Assembly (NCBI GenBank): GCA_947453725.1
Contig: CANGHH010000021.1
Coordinates: 1-64,000 of the forward strand
Direction of reading: 5' to 3'
Origin: Betaproteobacteria bacterium
Lineage (GTDB): Bacteria > Pseudomonadota > Gammaproteobacteria > Burkholderiales > Burkholderiaceae_C
DNA: 64,000 nucleotides
The notes beneath the pieces were generated by a model that searched no databases, was not told the DNA's origin, and saw only the letters and a program-made list of their open reading frames with translations. Every line of letters begins with the position of its first letter. Within the stretch, counting starts at the first letter, position 1. Both the position numbers and the translations under genes were made by a program. Below are positions 35,104 to 44,071 of the stretch, piece by piece.

Positions 35104-36507
35104 ATGAAACGACGTGAACTGATGGCTCTGGCGGGTCTGGGCCTGGGCGGCCTGGCCCGTGCGCAAGCCGCCGCGACCTACAGCGCCGACGACCTGCAGC
35201 ATGCGGCCCGCCTGCGCGGGCTGGGCCTGGCCGACGGCACCGCCTGGGGGCTGGTGCAGCAGCTGTGCAACGAGGTCGGCGCCCGCCCGGCCGGCTCGGT
35301 CGGCGACGCCCAGGCGGCCGTCTGGGCGCAGGCCGCGATGCGCCGCCTCGGCCTGCAGAACGTGCGTGCCGAAAGCACGGCCCTGCGCGTCTGGCAGCGC
35401 GGCCCGGCAGCGGCCCGGCTGGTGGCGCCGCAGGCCCTGCCGCTGGTGATGGTGGCGCTGGGCAATAGCGTGGCGACACCCGAAGGCGGCATCGAAGCCG
35501 ACATCGCCTGGTACGCCGACTTCGACGCGCTGAAGGCCGACACCAGCGACCGCGCGCGCGGCAGGATCGTCTTCATCGACCAGAAGACCGAGCGCTTCAA
35601 GGACGGCCGCGGCTACGGCGCTGCCGTGGTGGCGCGCGCGCAGGGCCCGATCGAAGCCGCCAAGCGCGGTGCGCTGGCGCTGGCCATCCGCAGCATCGGC
35701 ACCGACACCGACCCCATCGCCCACACCGGCGCCACGCGCTACGAGATCGGCGTGCCGCGCATCCCGGCCTTCGCTGTCTCGGTGCCCGACGCCAACCGCC
35801 TGGCGGCCTTGAATGCCGATGGCAAGACCCTGCGCCTGCAGTTCACGCTGGCCTCGAAGAGCGACGTCGAGGCGACGACGCAGAACGTCATCGGCGAAGT
35901 GCCCGGCACCGATCTGGCCAACGAGATCGTCTGCATCGGCGGCCACCTCGACAGTTGGGACCTCGGCGTCGGCGCGGTCGACGACGGCGCTGGCGTGTCG
36001 ATCACGGCCGCCGCCGCTGCCCTGATCGCCGGGGCCGGCCAGCGACCGCGCCGCACCGTGCGCGTGGTGATGTACGGCAACGAGGAAAACGGCTTCGACG
36101 GTGCCCGCCTCTACGGTGACCGCTACAAGGACGTGCCGCACCAGCTGATCGCAGAGAGCGACTTCGGCGCCGGCCGCGTCTGGCAGCTGAAGAGCCGCGT
36201 GCAGACCGCCGCGCTGCCGCTGGTCGAGCAGATCGGGCAGCTGCTGGCGCCGCTGGGTGTCGCATTGAGCGCGCCGTTCAACGACGGCGGCCCCGGCCCC
36301 GACGCGGCGGTGCTGATGCGCCGCCACAAGTGGCCGACGCTGCAGCTCAGCCAGGACGGCACGGCCTATTTCGACATCCACCACACGGTGAACGACACGC
36401 TGGCGCGCATCGAACCGGCGGCGATGGCGCAGAACACCGCGTGCTGGGCGGTCACGGCCTGGCTGGCGGCGCAGTCGCCGCTGCCTTTCGGGCCGGCGCC
36501 GCTCTAG
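35104..36507 (+). CDS. Secreted M28-family zinc aminopeptidase
   Basis: 467 aa. The N-terminal signal (MKRRELMALAGLGLGGLARAQA) is shown here only by position, residues 1-22, and resembles a short Tat/Sec leader. A PA-like insert (about 120-225) precedes the catalytic domain. Zinc ligands and catalytic acids are in GGHLDSWD, VDDGAGV, GNEENGFDGA and DIHHTVNDT, all intact. It probably cleaves N-terminal residues or dipeptides in the periplasm. It sits 26 bp after mmsA. Confidence 0.88.
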   Translation: MKRRELMALAGLGLGGLARAQAAATYSADDLQHAARLRGLGLADGTAWGLVQQLCNEVGARPAGSVGDAQAAVWAQAAMRRLGLQNVRAESTALRVWQRGPAAARLVAPQALPLVMVALGNSVATPEGGIEADIAWYADFDALKADTSDRARGRIVFIDQKTERFKDGRGYGAAVVARAQGPIEAAKRGALALAIRSIGTDTDPIAHTGATRYEIGVPRIPAFAVSVPDANRLAALNADGKTLRLQFTLASKSDVEATTQNVIGEVPGTDLANEIVCIGGHLDSWDLGVGAVDDGAGVSITAAAAALIAGAGQRPRRTVRVVMYGNEENGFDGARLYGDRYKDVPHQLIAESDFGAGRVWQLKSRVQTAALPLVEQIGQLLAPLGVALSAPFNDGGPGPDAAVLMRRHKWPTLQLSQDGTAYFDIHHTVNDTLARIEPAAMAQNTACWAVTAWLAAQSPLPFGPAPL

Positions 36508-36701
36508 CCAGCGCGCGGTCCAGGGTCGGACTGATCGGTGATTGCCCCGGCCGTCCCGCGCGCGGCTTATCGTCAGACGGGATGACGGCGGGCAGCGGGC
36601 ATGCGTACCGACTTCAGCTGTTTTTAAGCGGCGCCGTTGAATATCGGCGGCGAGCCGAACGCCGGGATATCAACCCCTGCGGCTTTCAAGGAGCAGGGTC
36701 T

Positions 36702-38423
36702 GTGGCCGAGAACGACGGGGTGACCCGTCCCATGCAGGGGGTGACGAATGAGGCCGTGGCGCGCGTCGAAGCCGACGCCGGCGCACGGCTGGACGCTTGT
36801 CTGACGCTGGCCGACCCGGCAGCGGCGGGGCTGCCGGCTGTTGCCGGCCAGGCGGCCCGTGAGGCCTGCGCGCTGGCGGCCCGGCTGCAGCGCCACGCCG
36901 ACGAAGGCCGCGCCCGTGCCTGGCTGTGCACCCACCTGTTGCGGCTGGGCTGTTACGCCGAGTTGCTGGCCGAAGCGCCGCTGGCCCTGGCCCTGCTGGA
37001 CAGCGCCGAGCTGGCCGCCGAGCGGCGCGAGGTGCTGCGTCTGGTGGCCCTGTCGGGCAGCGAGACGGGCGCCCACGATGCCGCGCTGGATGCCGCCCAG
37101 GAACTGGTGCGACTGACCGCCGGCCTGGGTGACCACGGGACGGCGCTGAGTGCGGCCTACGGGCTGGCGGTCTGCTTCGAGCGCATGGGCGATTCGTGGC
37201 AGGCCAACCGCATGCTGCAGCAGGCCTTGAACGACCATGGTGCCGGTGCGCCCGACGCGGTGCGGCTGATGGCGCTGACCGCGCTGTGCGCCGTCGCCAT
37301 CGGCCTGATGCACCGCCTGCGCGGCGTCGACGCCGCTGCCGATGCCGATACCGATGCCGAATTGCACGAGGCGCTGGCGCGCGCCCGGGCGTCGGGCGAA
37401 CAGGCCCGCGCGCTGCTGGCCCGTTGTCCGGCACCGATCTACGAAGTCAGCATCCTGGGCAATCTGGGCGAGGTGCTGCTGCACCAGGGCGAAGCGGCTG
37501 CCGCCGAGCCGCTGTTGCGCGAGGCCCTGGCGCTGGCCACGCAGCGCGACCTGCCGGCCCACAGCTGGCGCATCCAGGCCACGCTGGGCGACTGGCTGCT
37601 GGCCCAAGGCCGGTCCGACGAGGCGCTGGCGGCGATGACTGCGCTGATCGAGCAGGCCGGTGCCGCCGCGCCGCAGCAGACGGTGATCCGCGCCCACCAT
37701 GTTGCCTACGGCGCCTGCCGCGCGCTGGGCCGTTACGCCGCAGCCTTGAGCCATTTCGAAATCGTCGAACGCAGCGAAAGGCGGCGTGCCACGGCGCAGC
37801 TGCGCGCGCAGTCGCAGCTCTTCGTCACCCGCACTGAAAGCCAGCAGGCGCAGTGGCAGGCCGAACAGGCGCGGCTGGAGGCGCAAGCCCAGCGCGCCCG
37901 CGCCGCCGAATTCGCCGAAAGTGCCGAGCACGACCCTTTGACCGGCCTGGGCAACCGCCGCCACCTGGCGCGCCGCTGTGCCGAACTGCTGCCTGGCGCC
38001 GAGCGGGAAAGCCGCCCGCTGGCCTTGGCGCAGCTCGACATCGACCATTTCAAGCGCGTCAACGACGGCCACGGCCACGCCGCCGGCGACCGCGTGCTGG
38101 TCATGCTGGCCCAGCTGCTGCGCGACAACACCCGCAGCCGCGACGTGCTGGTGCGCCACGGCGGCGAGGAATTCGTGCTGGTGATGCCCGGCCTGTCGCT
38201 GGACAGCGCGGCCGAGGTCTGCGAACGCCTGCGGGCCGGCGTGGCCGCTCAGCGTTGGGCCGACGCCGAGCAGGACGGCCTGGCCCTGACGGTCAGCATC
38301 GGCCTGGCGGCAGCGCCCGGCTACGAGGTCGCCGACCTGCTGCACAGGGCCGACGAAGCGCTGTACCGCGCCAAGCGCGACGGGCGCAACCGGGTCGAGT
38401 TGGCAAGCGGCCAACCGGGCTGA
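36702..38423 (+). CDS. Diguanylate cyclase with TPR-like sensor region
   Basis: 573 aa if started at the GTG at 36702, which has AAGGAGC 6 nt upstream. There is no membrane segment. Residues about 30-360 are Ala/Leu-rich helical repeats of TPR type, followed by a coiled coil (QAQWQAEQARLEAQAQRA) and the GGDEF domain. The catalytic motif is GGEEF and an RxxD inhibitory site (RSRD) lies five residues before it, so product-inhibited c-di-GMP synthesis is expected. The frame stays open further upstream inside the peptidase gene without homology. The gap 36508-36701 shows no clear regulatory element. Confidence 0.9.
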   Translation: MAENDGVTRPMQGVTNEAVARVEADAGARLDACLTLADPAAAGLPAVAGQAAREACALAARLQRHADEGRARAWLCTHLLRLGCYAELLAEAPLALALLDSAELAAERREVLRLVALSGSETGAHDAALDAAQELVRLTAGLGDHGTALSAAYGLAVCFERMGDSWQANRMLQQALNDHGAGAPDAVRLMALTALCAVAIGLMHRLRGVDAAADADTDAELHEALARARASGEQARALLARCPAPIYEVSILGNLGEVLLHQGEAAAAEPLLREALALATQRDLPAHSWRIQATLGDWLLAQGRSDEALAAMTALIEQAGAAAPQQTVIRAHHVAYGACRALGRYAAALSHFEIVERSERRRATAQLRAQSQLFVTRTESQQAQWQAEQARLEAQAQRARAAEFAESAEHDPLTGLGNRRHLARRCAELLPGAERESRPLALAQLDIDHFKRVNDGHGHAAGDRVLVMLAQLLRDNTRSRDVLVRHGGEEFVLVMPGLSLDSAAEVCERLRAGVAAQRWADAEQDGLALTVSIGLAAAPGYEVADLLHRADEALYRAKRDGRNRVELASGQPG

Positions 38424-38447
38424 AGCGCGCAGCCGCCGATCCGGCTC

Positions 38448-39272
38448 TTACAGCTTCTCGCTCTCGCCGGCCCGCGGTTGCCATTTCATCAAGCGCTTTT
38501 CGACCCGCCCGACGGCCGCGTCGATCAGCAGCGCGAAGGCCGTCAGGACCACGATGCCGGCCATCACGGTGTTGATGTCGAAGCTGCCTTCGGCCTGCAG
38601 GATCAGGTAGCCGACGCCCTGGCTGGACCCGAGGTATTCACCGACCACCGCGCCGACGAAGGCCAGGCCGACGCTGGTGTGCAGGCTGCTGAAGACCCAG
38701 CTGGTGGCGCTGGGCAGGTAGACGTGGCGCAGCAGCTGGCGCGCGCTGGCGCCCAGCATGCGGGCGTTGGCCAGGACCACCGGGCTGACTTCCTTGACGC
38801 CCTGGTAGACGTTGAAGAAGACGATGAAGAAGACCAGTGTCACGCCCAGCGCCACCTTGCTGCCCATGCCCAGCCCGAACCAGACCGAGAAGATCGGCGC
38901 CAGGATGATGCGCGGCATGCTGTTCAGCGCCTTGACGTAGGGCTCGAGCAGCGCGCTGGCCAACGGGCTCAGCGCCAGCCACAGCCCGCCGCCCAGGCCC
39001 AGCGTCGCGCCCAAGCCGAAGGCCAGCAGGGTCTCGGCCATCGTCACCGCCAGGTGCGGGTAGATGTCGGCGTCGCGCACGAACCAGGCCCAGACACGGG
39101 CCAGCACCTTCAGCGGTTCGCCGAAGAAGAAGGCGGCCTGCCGGTCGTTGTCGAACACGACGTTCGGCAGCAGGCCGGGCGTGGTCATGGCCCACCAGAA
39201 AGTGATCAGCGCCAGCAGCAGCGCCAGCTGCGAGGCCGCGATGACGCGCCCGCCGCGAGCCGCCGGCTTCAT
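38448..39272 (-). CDS. ABC transporter permease, SsuC/TauC type
   Basis: 274 aa inner-membrane protein with about six helices. The coupling-loop (EAA) region is around LLRHVYLPSATSWVFSSLH. The start at 39272 overlaps the stop of the ATPase gene by 4 bp (ATGA), giving translational coupling. It is the last gene of the operon 41615-38448. The substrate class of this family includes sulfonates, taurine, nitrate, pyrimidines and riboflavin; it cannot be chosen from sequence alone. Confidence 0.92.
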   Translation of the reverse strand: MKPAARGGRVIAASQLALLLALITFWWAMTTPGLLPNVVFDNDRQAAFFFGEPLKVLARVWAWFVRDADIYPHLAVTMAETLLAFGLGATLGLGGGLWLALSPLASALLEPYVKALNSMPRIILAPIFSVWFGLGMGSKVALGVTLVFFIVFFNVYQGVKEVSPVVLANARMLGASARQLLRHVYLPSATSWVFSSLHTSVGLAFVGAVVGEYLGSSQGVGYLILQAEGSFDINTVMAGIVVLTAFALLIDAAVGRVEKRLMKWQPRAGESEKL

Positions 39273-40090
39273 GCGGGTCGTCCCTGCAGTTGCTGCGCGT
39301 AACCCTTCAGGACCTCGTCGCGCAGCACGGCCCAGATGGCGGCGTGCAGCTCGATGAAGCGGGCACTGGTCTTGATCTCGGCAACATCCCGAGGACGTGC
39401 GATATCGATGGCGAATTCGCCGATCGGGTGGCTGGCCGGGCCCGCCGACAGGATCACCACGCGGTCGCTCATCGCGATGGCCTCGTCCAGGTCGTGGGTG
39501 ATGAAGAGCACGGCCTTCTTCTTCGCCGCCCACAGGTCGAGGACCTCGTTTTCCATCAGCTGCCGGGTCTGGATGTCGAGCGCCGAGAAAGGCTCGTCCA
39601 TCAGGATGATGTCGGGGTCGAGCGCCAGGGTCTGCGCCAGGCTGACACGCTTGCGCATGCCGCCCGACAGCTGGTGCGGGTAGCGGTCGCCGAAACCGCC
39701 CAGGCCGACGCGGCGCAACCAGTCTTCGGCCAGCACACGGGCATCTGCTTTCGAGACATCGCCGCGGAATTCCAGGCCGGCCATCACATTGCCCAGTCCG
39801 GTGCGCCAGGGCATCAGGCTCTCGGCCTGGAACATGTAGCCGGCGCGGTGGTTGATCCCGTCCAGCCGCTGGCCGAAGACCTGCACCGTGCCGCTGCTCG
39901 GCGCCAGCAGGCCGGCGGCCATGTTCAGCAAGGTGCTCTTGCCACAGCCGGTGGGGCCGACGACGGCGACGAATTCACCGCCGCCGACCTGCAGACTCAC
40001 GTCGCGCACGGCCGTGTAGCGCTGGCCCGGCACATCCGCACTGACGAAGGTGCAGGAAACGCCCACCAGATCCAGTGCGGCAGCATTCAT
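39269..40090 (-). CDS. ABC transporter ATP-binding protein, SsuB/TauB type
   Basis: 273 aa. Walker A GPTGCGKST, Q-loop FQAESLMPW, signature LSGGMRKR, Walker B IILMDEPFSALD and the switch His in FITHD are all present. It energises import by the following permease, with which it overlaps by 4 bp. It follows the SRPBCC gene after 17 bp. Confidence 0.94.
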   Translation of the reverse strand: MNAAALDLVGVSCTFVSADVPGQRYTAVRDVSLQVGGGEFVAVVGPTGCGKSTLLNMAAGLLAPSSGTVQVFGQRLDGINHRAGYMFQAESLMPWRTGLGNVMAGLEFRGDVSKADARVLAEDWLRRVGLGGFGDRYPHQLSGGMRKRVSLAQTLALDPDIILMDEPFSALDIQTRQLMENEVLDLWAAKKKAVLFITHDLDEAIAMSDRVVILSAGPASHPIGEFAIDIARPRDVAEIKTSARFIELHAAIWAVLRDEVLKGYAQQLQGRPA

Positions 40091-40107
40091 CGACCGGTCA
40101 TCGCGCT

Positions 40108-40590
40108 TCAGCCTTCGGCAACGTGGCCTTTCACGGCCGCGACCAGCTGGTCCAGCGCCTGACTCCAGCCGTCGTGGAAGCCCATCTCGGCGTGCCGGTT
40201 GGCGCTGTCCACGTCGGCGTGCGAGGCCCGCGCGGTGTAGCGCGTGCCGCCGTCGACGGCTTCGAAGGTCAGCGTGCAGGTGAAGGCGAATTCGCCGGTG
40301 TCGGCCTTCGGCACATAACCGGGGCCCAGCGCGCTGGTCCAGACCAGGCGGTGCGGCGCGTCGACTTCCAGGAAGCAGCCCACGTTGTCGAAGCGCTCGC
40401 CCTCCGGGCCGACCAGCACCGAGCTGAAGCGGCCACCCGGGCGCAGGTCGATCTGCGCCTCCTCGGTGCGCCAGGGCGCCGGGCAGAACCAGCGCATCAG
40501 CAGCTCGGGTTCGGTCCAGGCGCGCCACACCGCGGCCGGCGGCAAGGGCACGACGCGTTCGAGGATCAGTTCGTTGCTCATGGCGGTCAT
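40108..40590 (-). CDS. SRPBCC (AHSA1/START-like) domain protein
   Basis: 160 aa. The START-like fold is recognised by RVVPLPPAAVWRAWTEPELLMRWF and the C-terminal helix FHDGWSQALDQL, typical of AHSA1-type hydrophobic-ligand proteins. Its ATG at 40590 overlaps the stop of the binding-protein gene (ATGA), so it is translated as part of the ABC operon; a second ATG is at 40581. Ligand and role are unknown. Its place inside a transporter operon suggests a link to the same compound (inference). Confidence 0.88.
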   Translation of the reverse strand: MTAMSNELILERVVPLPPAAVWRAWTEPELLMRWFCPAPWRTEEAQIDLRPGGRFSSVLVGPEGERFDNVGCFLEVDAPHRLVWTSALGPGYVPKADTGEFAFTCTLTFEAVDGGTRYTARASHADVDSANRHAEMGFHDGWSQALDQLVAAVKGHVAEG

Positions 40591-41615
40591 CCTTTCGGGT
40601 ACTTGGCGTTGGCGCGTTTCACGAAGTCGTTGGTCCAGACAGCGGCCAGGTCGATCTGCGCCTTGCCGATCTCGGCGTCGATGCTGGCCAGCGCGCGCAG
40701 CGCCGTGTCGGCGCCTTTCTCGGGGAAGCTGCCGTCGGGCGACAGCGCGCCCCTGGCGGCCAGGAAGGCGTCGATGTAGACCGCCCGGTCGCCCAGCAGA
40801 TAGCCCTCGGGGACGTTGGTGATGATCTCGCTGGGGCCGGCGCCCTGGATCCAGCGGTCGGCGCGCACCAGCGCGTTGGTCAGCGCCTGCACCGTCGCCG
40901 GGTGCTTGTCGATGAAGCCTTGCGGCGCGTACAGGCAGCCGGCCGGCATCGGCCCGCCAAAGACCCGTTCGGCTTCGGCCACGATGCGCGTGTCGGAGAC
41001 GATTTTCAGGTCGCCGCTGCGCTGCAGCAGCGTGATCACCGGGTCGAGGTTGGAGAGCGCGTCGATCTGCCCGGCACGCATCGCCGCCGCCGCGCCCTGG
41101 GCCGCGCCGACGCCGATGATGCTGACGTCGCCGGGCTTCAGGCCGGCCTTGGCCAGGATGAAATTGACCATCACATGCGTCGATGAACCCGGCGCCGTGA
41201 CGCCGATCTTCCTGCCCTTCAGGTCGGCCACGGTCTTGTAGCCGGCCATGGTCCTGGGGTTGACGCCGAGCACGATCTGCGGCGCGCGGCCCTGCAGCAC
41301 GAAGGCGCGCAGGCGCTGGCCCTTGGCCTGCATGTTGACGGTGTGTTCGAAGGCACCGCTGACCACATCGGCGCTGCCGCCGACCAGGGCCTGCAGCGCG
41401 CGGGCGCCCCCGGCGAAGTCGACGATCGAGACATCCAGACCCTCGGCCTTGAAGTAGCCGCGCTGCTCGGCGATGGTCAGCGGCAGGTAGTACAGCAGGT
41501 TCCGGCCGCCGACGGCCAGGGTCAGCTTGGGCTTTTCCAGCGCTTGCGCCCGCGCGAATCGCGGTGCGGCCAGCAGCGCCGCAGCGCCGGCCAGCAAGAG
41601 TTCGCGTCGGTGCAC
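40587..41615 (-). CDS. ABC transporter substrate-binding protein, SsuA/NMT1 type
   Basis: 342 aa. A signal peptide (about residues 1-23) ends at RFARAQA. The mature part has the PBP2 fold with YYLPLTIAEQRGYFKAEGL, the usual start of NMT1/SsuA-like proteins. It is the first gene of the operon that continues with the SRPBCC protein, ATPase and permease. The promoter region (41616-41678) is shared with the divergent SDR gene. Confidence 0.92.
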   Translation of the reverse strand: MHRRELLLAGAAALLAAPRFARAQALEKPKLTLAVGGRNLLYYLPLTIAEQRGYFKAEGLDVSIVDFAGGARALQALVGGSADVVSGAFEHTVNMQAKGQRLRAFVLQGRAPQIVLGVNPRTMAGYKTVADLKGRKIGVTAPGSSTHVMVNFILAKAGLKPGDVSIIGVGAAQGAAAAMRAGQIDALSNLDPVITLLQRSGDLKIVSDTRIVAEAERVFGGPMPAGCLYAPQGFIDKHPATVQALTNALVRADRWIQGAGPSEIITNVPEGYLLGDRAVYIDAFLAARGALSPDGSFPEKGADTALRALASIDAEIGKAQIDLAAVWTNDFVKRANAKYPKG

Positions 41616-41678
41616 GGTGGGTTTCTCCTCGGGATGACGAGCACTCTAGCCCAGCCGGCGGCTGCCTAACATCGGGAG

Positions 41679-42428
41679 ATGAACCCTGTCCTTCTCGTCA
41701 CCGGCGGCAGCCGGGGCATCGGCGCCGCCACAGCCTTGCGCGCCGCCGCCCGCGGCTGGGATGTCGCCATCAACTACAGCCGCGACGAAGCCGCCGCGCA
41801 GGCCGTCGCCGCGACCGTGCGCGCCATGGGCCGCCGCGCGCTGGTACTGCAGGCCGACGTGGCCGACGAGGCGGCGGTGCTGGCGATGTTCGCCCGCATC
41901 GACGCCGAACTCGGCCGGCTCGGCGGCCTGGTCAACAACGCCGGCGTGGTCGACGTGGCCGCGCGCATCGAGGGCGGCAGCGTGGCGCGCTGGCAGCGCC
42001 TGTTCAACGTCAACGTCATCGGTTCGATGCTCTGCGCCCGCGAGGCTGTTCTGCGCATGAGCACCCGCCACGCCGGGGGCCGTGGCGGCGGCATCGTCAA
42101 CCTGTCATCGGCCGCTGCGCGGCTGGGTGCCGGCGGCCAGTACGTGGACTACGCGGCGGCCAAGGGCGCCATCGACGTCTTCACGCTGGGCCTGGCCCGC
42201 GAAGTGGCCACCGAGGGCATCCGCGTCAACGCGGTGCGCCCCGGCATCATCGAAACCGAGATCCACGCCAGCGGCGGCGAGCCCGACCGCGCCGCGCGGA
42301 TGGCGCCGCTGGTGCCGATGCAGCGCGCTGGTTCGGCCGAAGAATGCGCCGCGGCCATCGTCTGGCTGCTGTCGGACGAGGCCAGCTACACCACCGGCGC
42401 CGTGCTGGACGTGACGGGCGGGCGCTAG
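41679..42428 (+). CDS. Short-chain dehydrogenase/reductase
   Basis: 249 aa classical SDR. It has the cofactor motif TGGSRGIG, NNAG, and catalytic Ser (NLSSAAA) with YxxxK as YAAAK; it ends TTGAVLDVTGGR as in FabG-like enzymes. A GGGAG ribosome-like sequence touches the ATG directly, which is unusually close, so the true initiation may differ. It is divergent from the ABC operon by 63 bp. The substrate is unknown. Confidence 0.9.
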   Translation: MNPVLLVTGGSRGIGAATALRAAARGWDVAINYSRDEAAAQAVAATVRAMGRRALVLQADVADEAAVLAMFARIDAELGRLGGLVNNAGVVDVAARIEGGSVARWQRLFNVNVIGSMLCAREAVLRMSTRHAGGRGGGIVNLSSAAARLGAGGQYVDYAAAKGAIDVFTLGLAREVATEGIRVNAVRPGIIETEIHASGGEPDRAARMAPLVPMQRAGSAEECAAAIVWLLSDEASYTTGAVLDVTGGR

Positions 42429-42458
42429 GCCCGCTGCACGGCCATTACCATTCCGACC

Positions 42459-43352
42459 ATGAACAACCGCACCTACGAAGCACAACCTCCACGCCGCGTC
42501 GCCTTCCTGGGCCTGGGCGTGATGGGCCACCCGATGGCCGGCCACCTGGCAAGCGCCGGGCACCAGGTCACCGTCTACAACCGCACCGCCAGCAAGGCTG
42601 CAGCCTGGGCGGCCGCCTATGGCGGCAGTACGGCGGCCGTGCCGCGCGAGGCCGCAGCCGGCGCCGAATTCGTCTTCGCCTGCGTCGGCAACGACGAGGA
42701 CCTGCGCTCGGTCACCCTCGGTGCCGACGGCGCCTTTGCCGGCATGGCGCCCGGCGCGGTCTTCGTCGACCACACCACGGCGTCAGCGGCCATCGCGCGC
42801 GAGCTGCACCAGGCGGCGCAGAACCTGGGCCTGCACTTCGTCGACGCCCCGGTGTCGGGCGGCCAGGCCGGTGCCGTCAACGGCGCCCTGACGGTGATGT
42901 GCGGCGGCGACGCCACGCCCTTCGAGGCGATGAAGCCGCTGGCGATGAACTTCGCCAAGGCCGTCACCCGCGTTGGCGAAACCGGCGCCGGGCAGCTGGC
43001 CAAGATGGTCAACCAGGTCTGCATCGCCGGCCTGGTGCAGGGCCTGGCCGAGGCCATCGCCTTCGGTCAGCGCGCCGGGCTGGACATGCCGCAGGTGCTC
43101 GACGTCATCGGCAAGGGCGCCGCGCAAAGCTGGCAGCTCGACAACCGCGGCAAGACCATGGTCGCCGACCAGTTCGAATTCGGCTTTGCCGTGGACTGGA
43201 TGCGCAAGGACCTGGGCCTGGTGCTGGACGAAGCCCGCCGCAACGGCGCGCAACTGCCCGTCACCGCGCTGGTCGACCAGTTCTACGCCGAGGTGCAGGC
43301 GCTGGGTGGCGCGCGCTGGGACACCTCGAGCCTGATCCGCAGACTGAAGTAA
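42459..43352 (+). CDS. NAD(P)-dependent beta-hydroxyacid dehydrogenase (3-hydroxyisobutyrate/tartronate semialdehyde type)
   Basis: 297 aa. The Rossmann motif is FLGLGVMGHPM, followed by the substrate-site DAPVSGGQAGA and catalytic Lys in GQLAKMVNQ. This is the beta-HAD family containing MmsB, GarR/GlxR and YihU. mmsA, a partner of MmsB, is 7 kb away, and a glyoxylate aminotransferase lies further downstream, so either specificity is possible. It follows the SDR gene after 30 bp. Confidence 0.88.
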   Translation: MNNRTYEAQPPRRVAFLGLGVMGHPMAGHLASAGHQVTVYNRTASKAAAWAAAYGGSTAAVPREAAAGAEFVFACVGNDEDLRSVTLGADGAFAGMAPGAVFVDHTTASAAIARELHQAAQNLGLHFVDAPVSGGQAGAVNGALTVMCGGDATPFEAMKPLAMNFAKAVTRVGETGAGQLAKMVNQVCIAGLVQGLAEAIAFGQRAGLDMPQVLDVIGKGAAQSWQLDNRGKTMVADQFEFGFAVDWMRKDLGLVLDEARRNGAQLPVTALVDQFYAEVQALGGARWDTSSLIRRLK

Positions 43353-43381
43353 CTGGCCGGCCGCCGGCCGGTCGCGGCGGC

Positions 43382-44071
43382 CTACCGGCCCGCGCCGCTG
43401 GAGACCGATGCAGGCGCCGTCACGGGTGCCGTCACCACCGGGCCGGGCCGACCCAGCGCGGCCAGTTCGTCCTCGGTCAGGATGTCGAAGACGCGGATGA
43501 CTTTCTCGACACCGCCGACCGTTCGCGCCAGCTCGGCGGCGCGGGTGGCTTCGCGCTCGGTGACGCGGCCCATCAAGTAGACGATGCCGCGTTCGCTGAC
43601 GACCTTGAAGGCGTTGGCCTGCAGGTCCTTGGCATCGACAAACGTCGCCTTGACCTTGGCACTGAGCACGAGGTCGGACGAGCGCGAGCGGATCGTCGAA
43701 TTGTCGGCCACCGCCAGCTCGTTGACCACGCCACGCACATTCTCGACGCGCGCCACGGCCTTCTCGATGGCCGCCTTCTCAGGCTCGCCGGGCACCTCGC
43801 CGGTGATCAGCACCAGCCGGTTGTAGCTGGTCACACTGATGCGACCCAGCGTGGCCAGTTCGCGCGCGCGGGCGGCGGCCTTCAGCTCGATGCTTTCGTC
43901 TTCGATCTGGGTCCCGGTGGTTCGGCGGTCGGTGGCGATCAGGCCGCCACCGACCATGCCGCCGCCGACCATCAAGGGCACCAGCGGCAGCGCACAGCCG
44001 GACAGCGCGGCACAGAGCAGGACGGCGGCCGATGCGGCGCGGCGGCGGCGAAAAGGAAACTGGGCATTCAT
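43382..44071 (-). CDS. dolP: BON-domain outer-membrane lipoprotein, DolP (YraP)
   Basis: 229 aa. The signal peptide ends in a lipobox (LSGC), followed by two BON domains (about residues 55-120 and 130-200) and a Pro/Val-rich tail. DolP binds anionic phospholipids and supports envelope integrity in E. coli. Start and upstream stop share one base (TGATG) with diaA, and the order yraN-diaA-dolP with divergent rsmI is the conserved proteobacterial arrangement, which supports the name. Confidence 0.92.
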   Translation of the reverse strand: MNAQFPFRRRRAASAAVLLCAALSGCALPLVPLMVGGGMVGGGLIATDRRTTGTQIEDESIELKAAARARELATLGRISVTSYNRLVLITGEVPGEPEKAAIEKAVARVENVRGVVNELAVADNSTIRSRSSDLVLSAKVKATFVDAKDLQANAFKVVSERGIVYLMGRVTEREATRAAELARTVGGVEKVIRVFDILTEDELAALGRPGPVVTAPVTAPASVSSGAGR

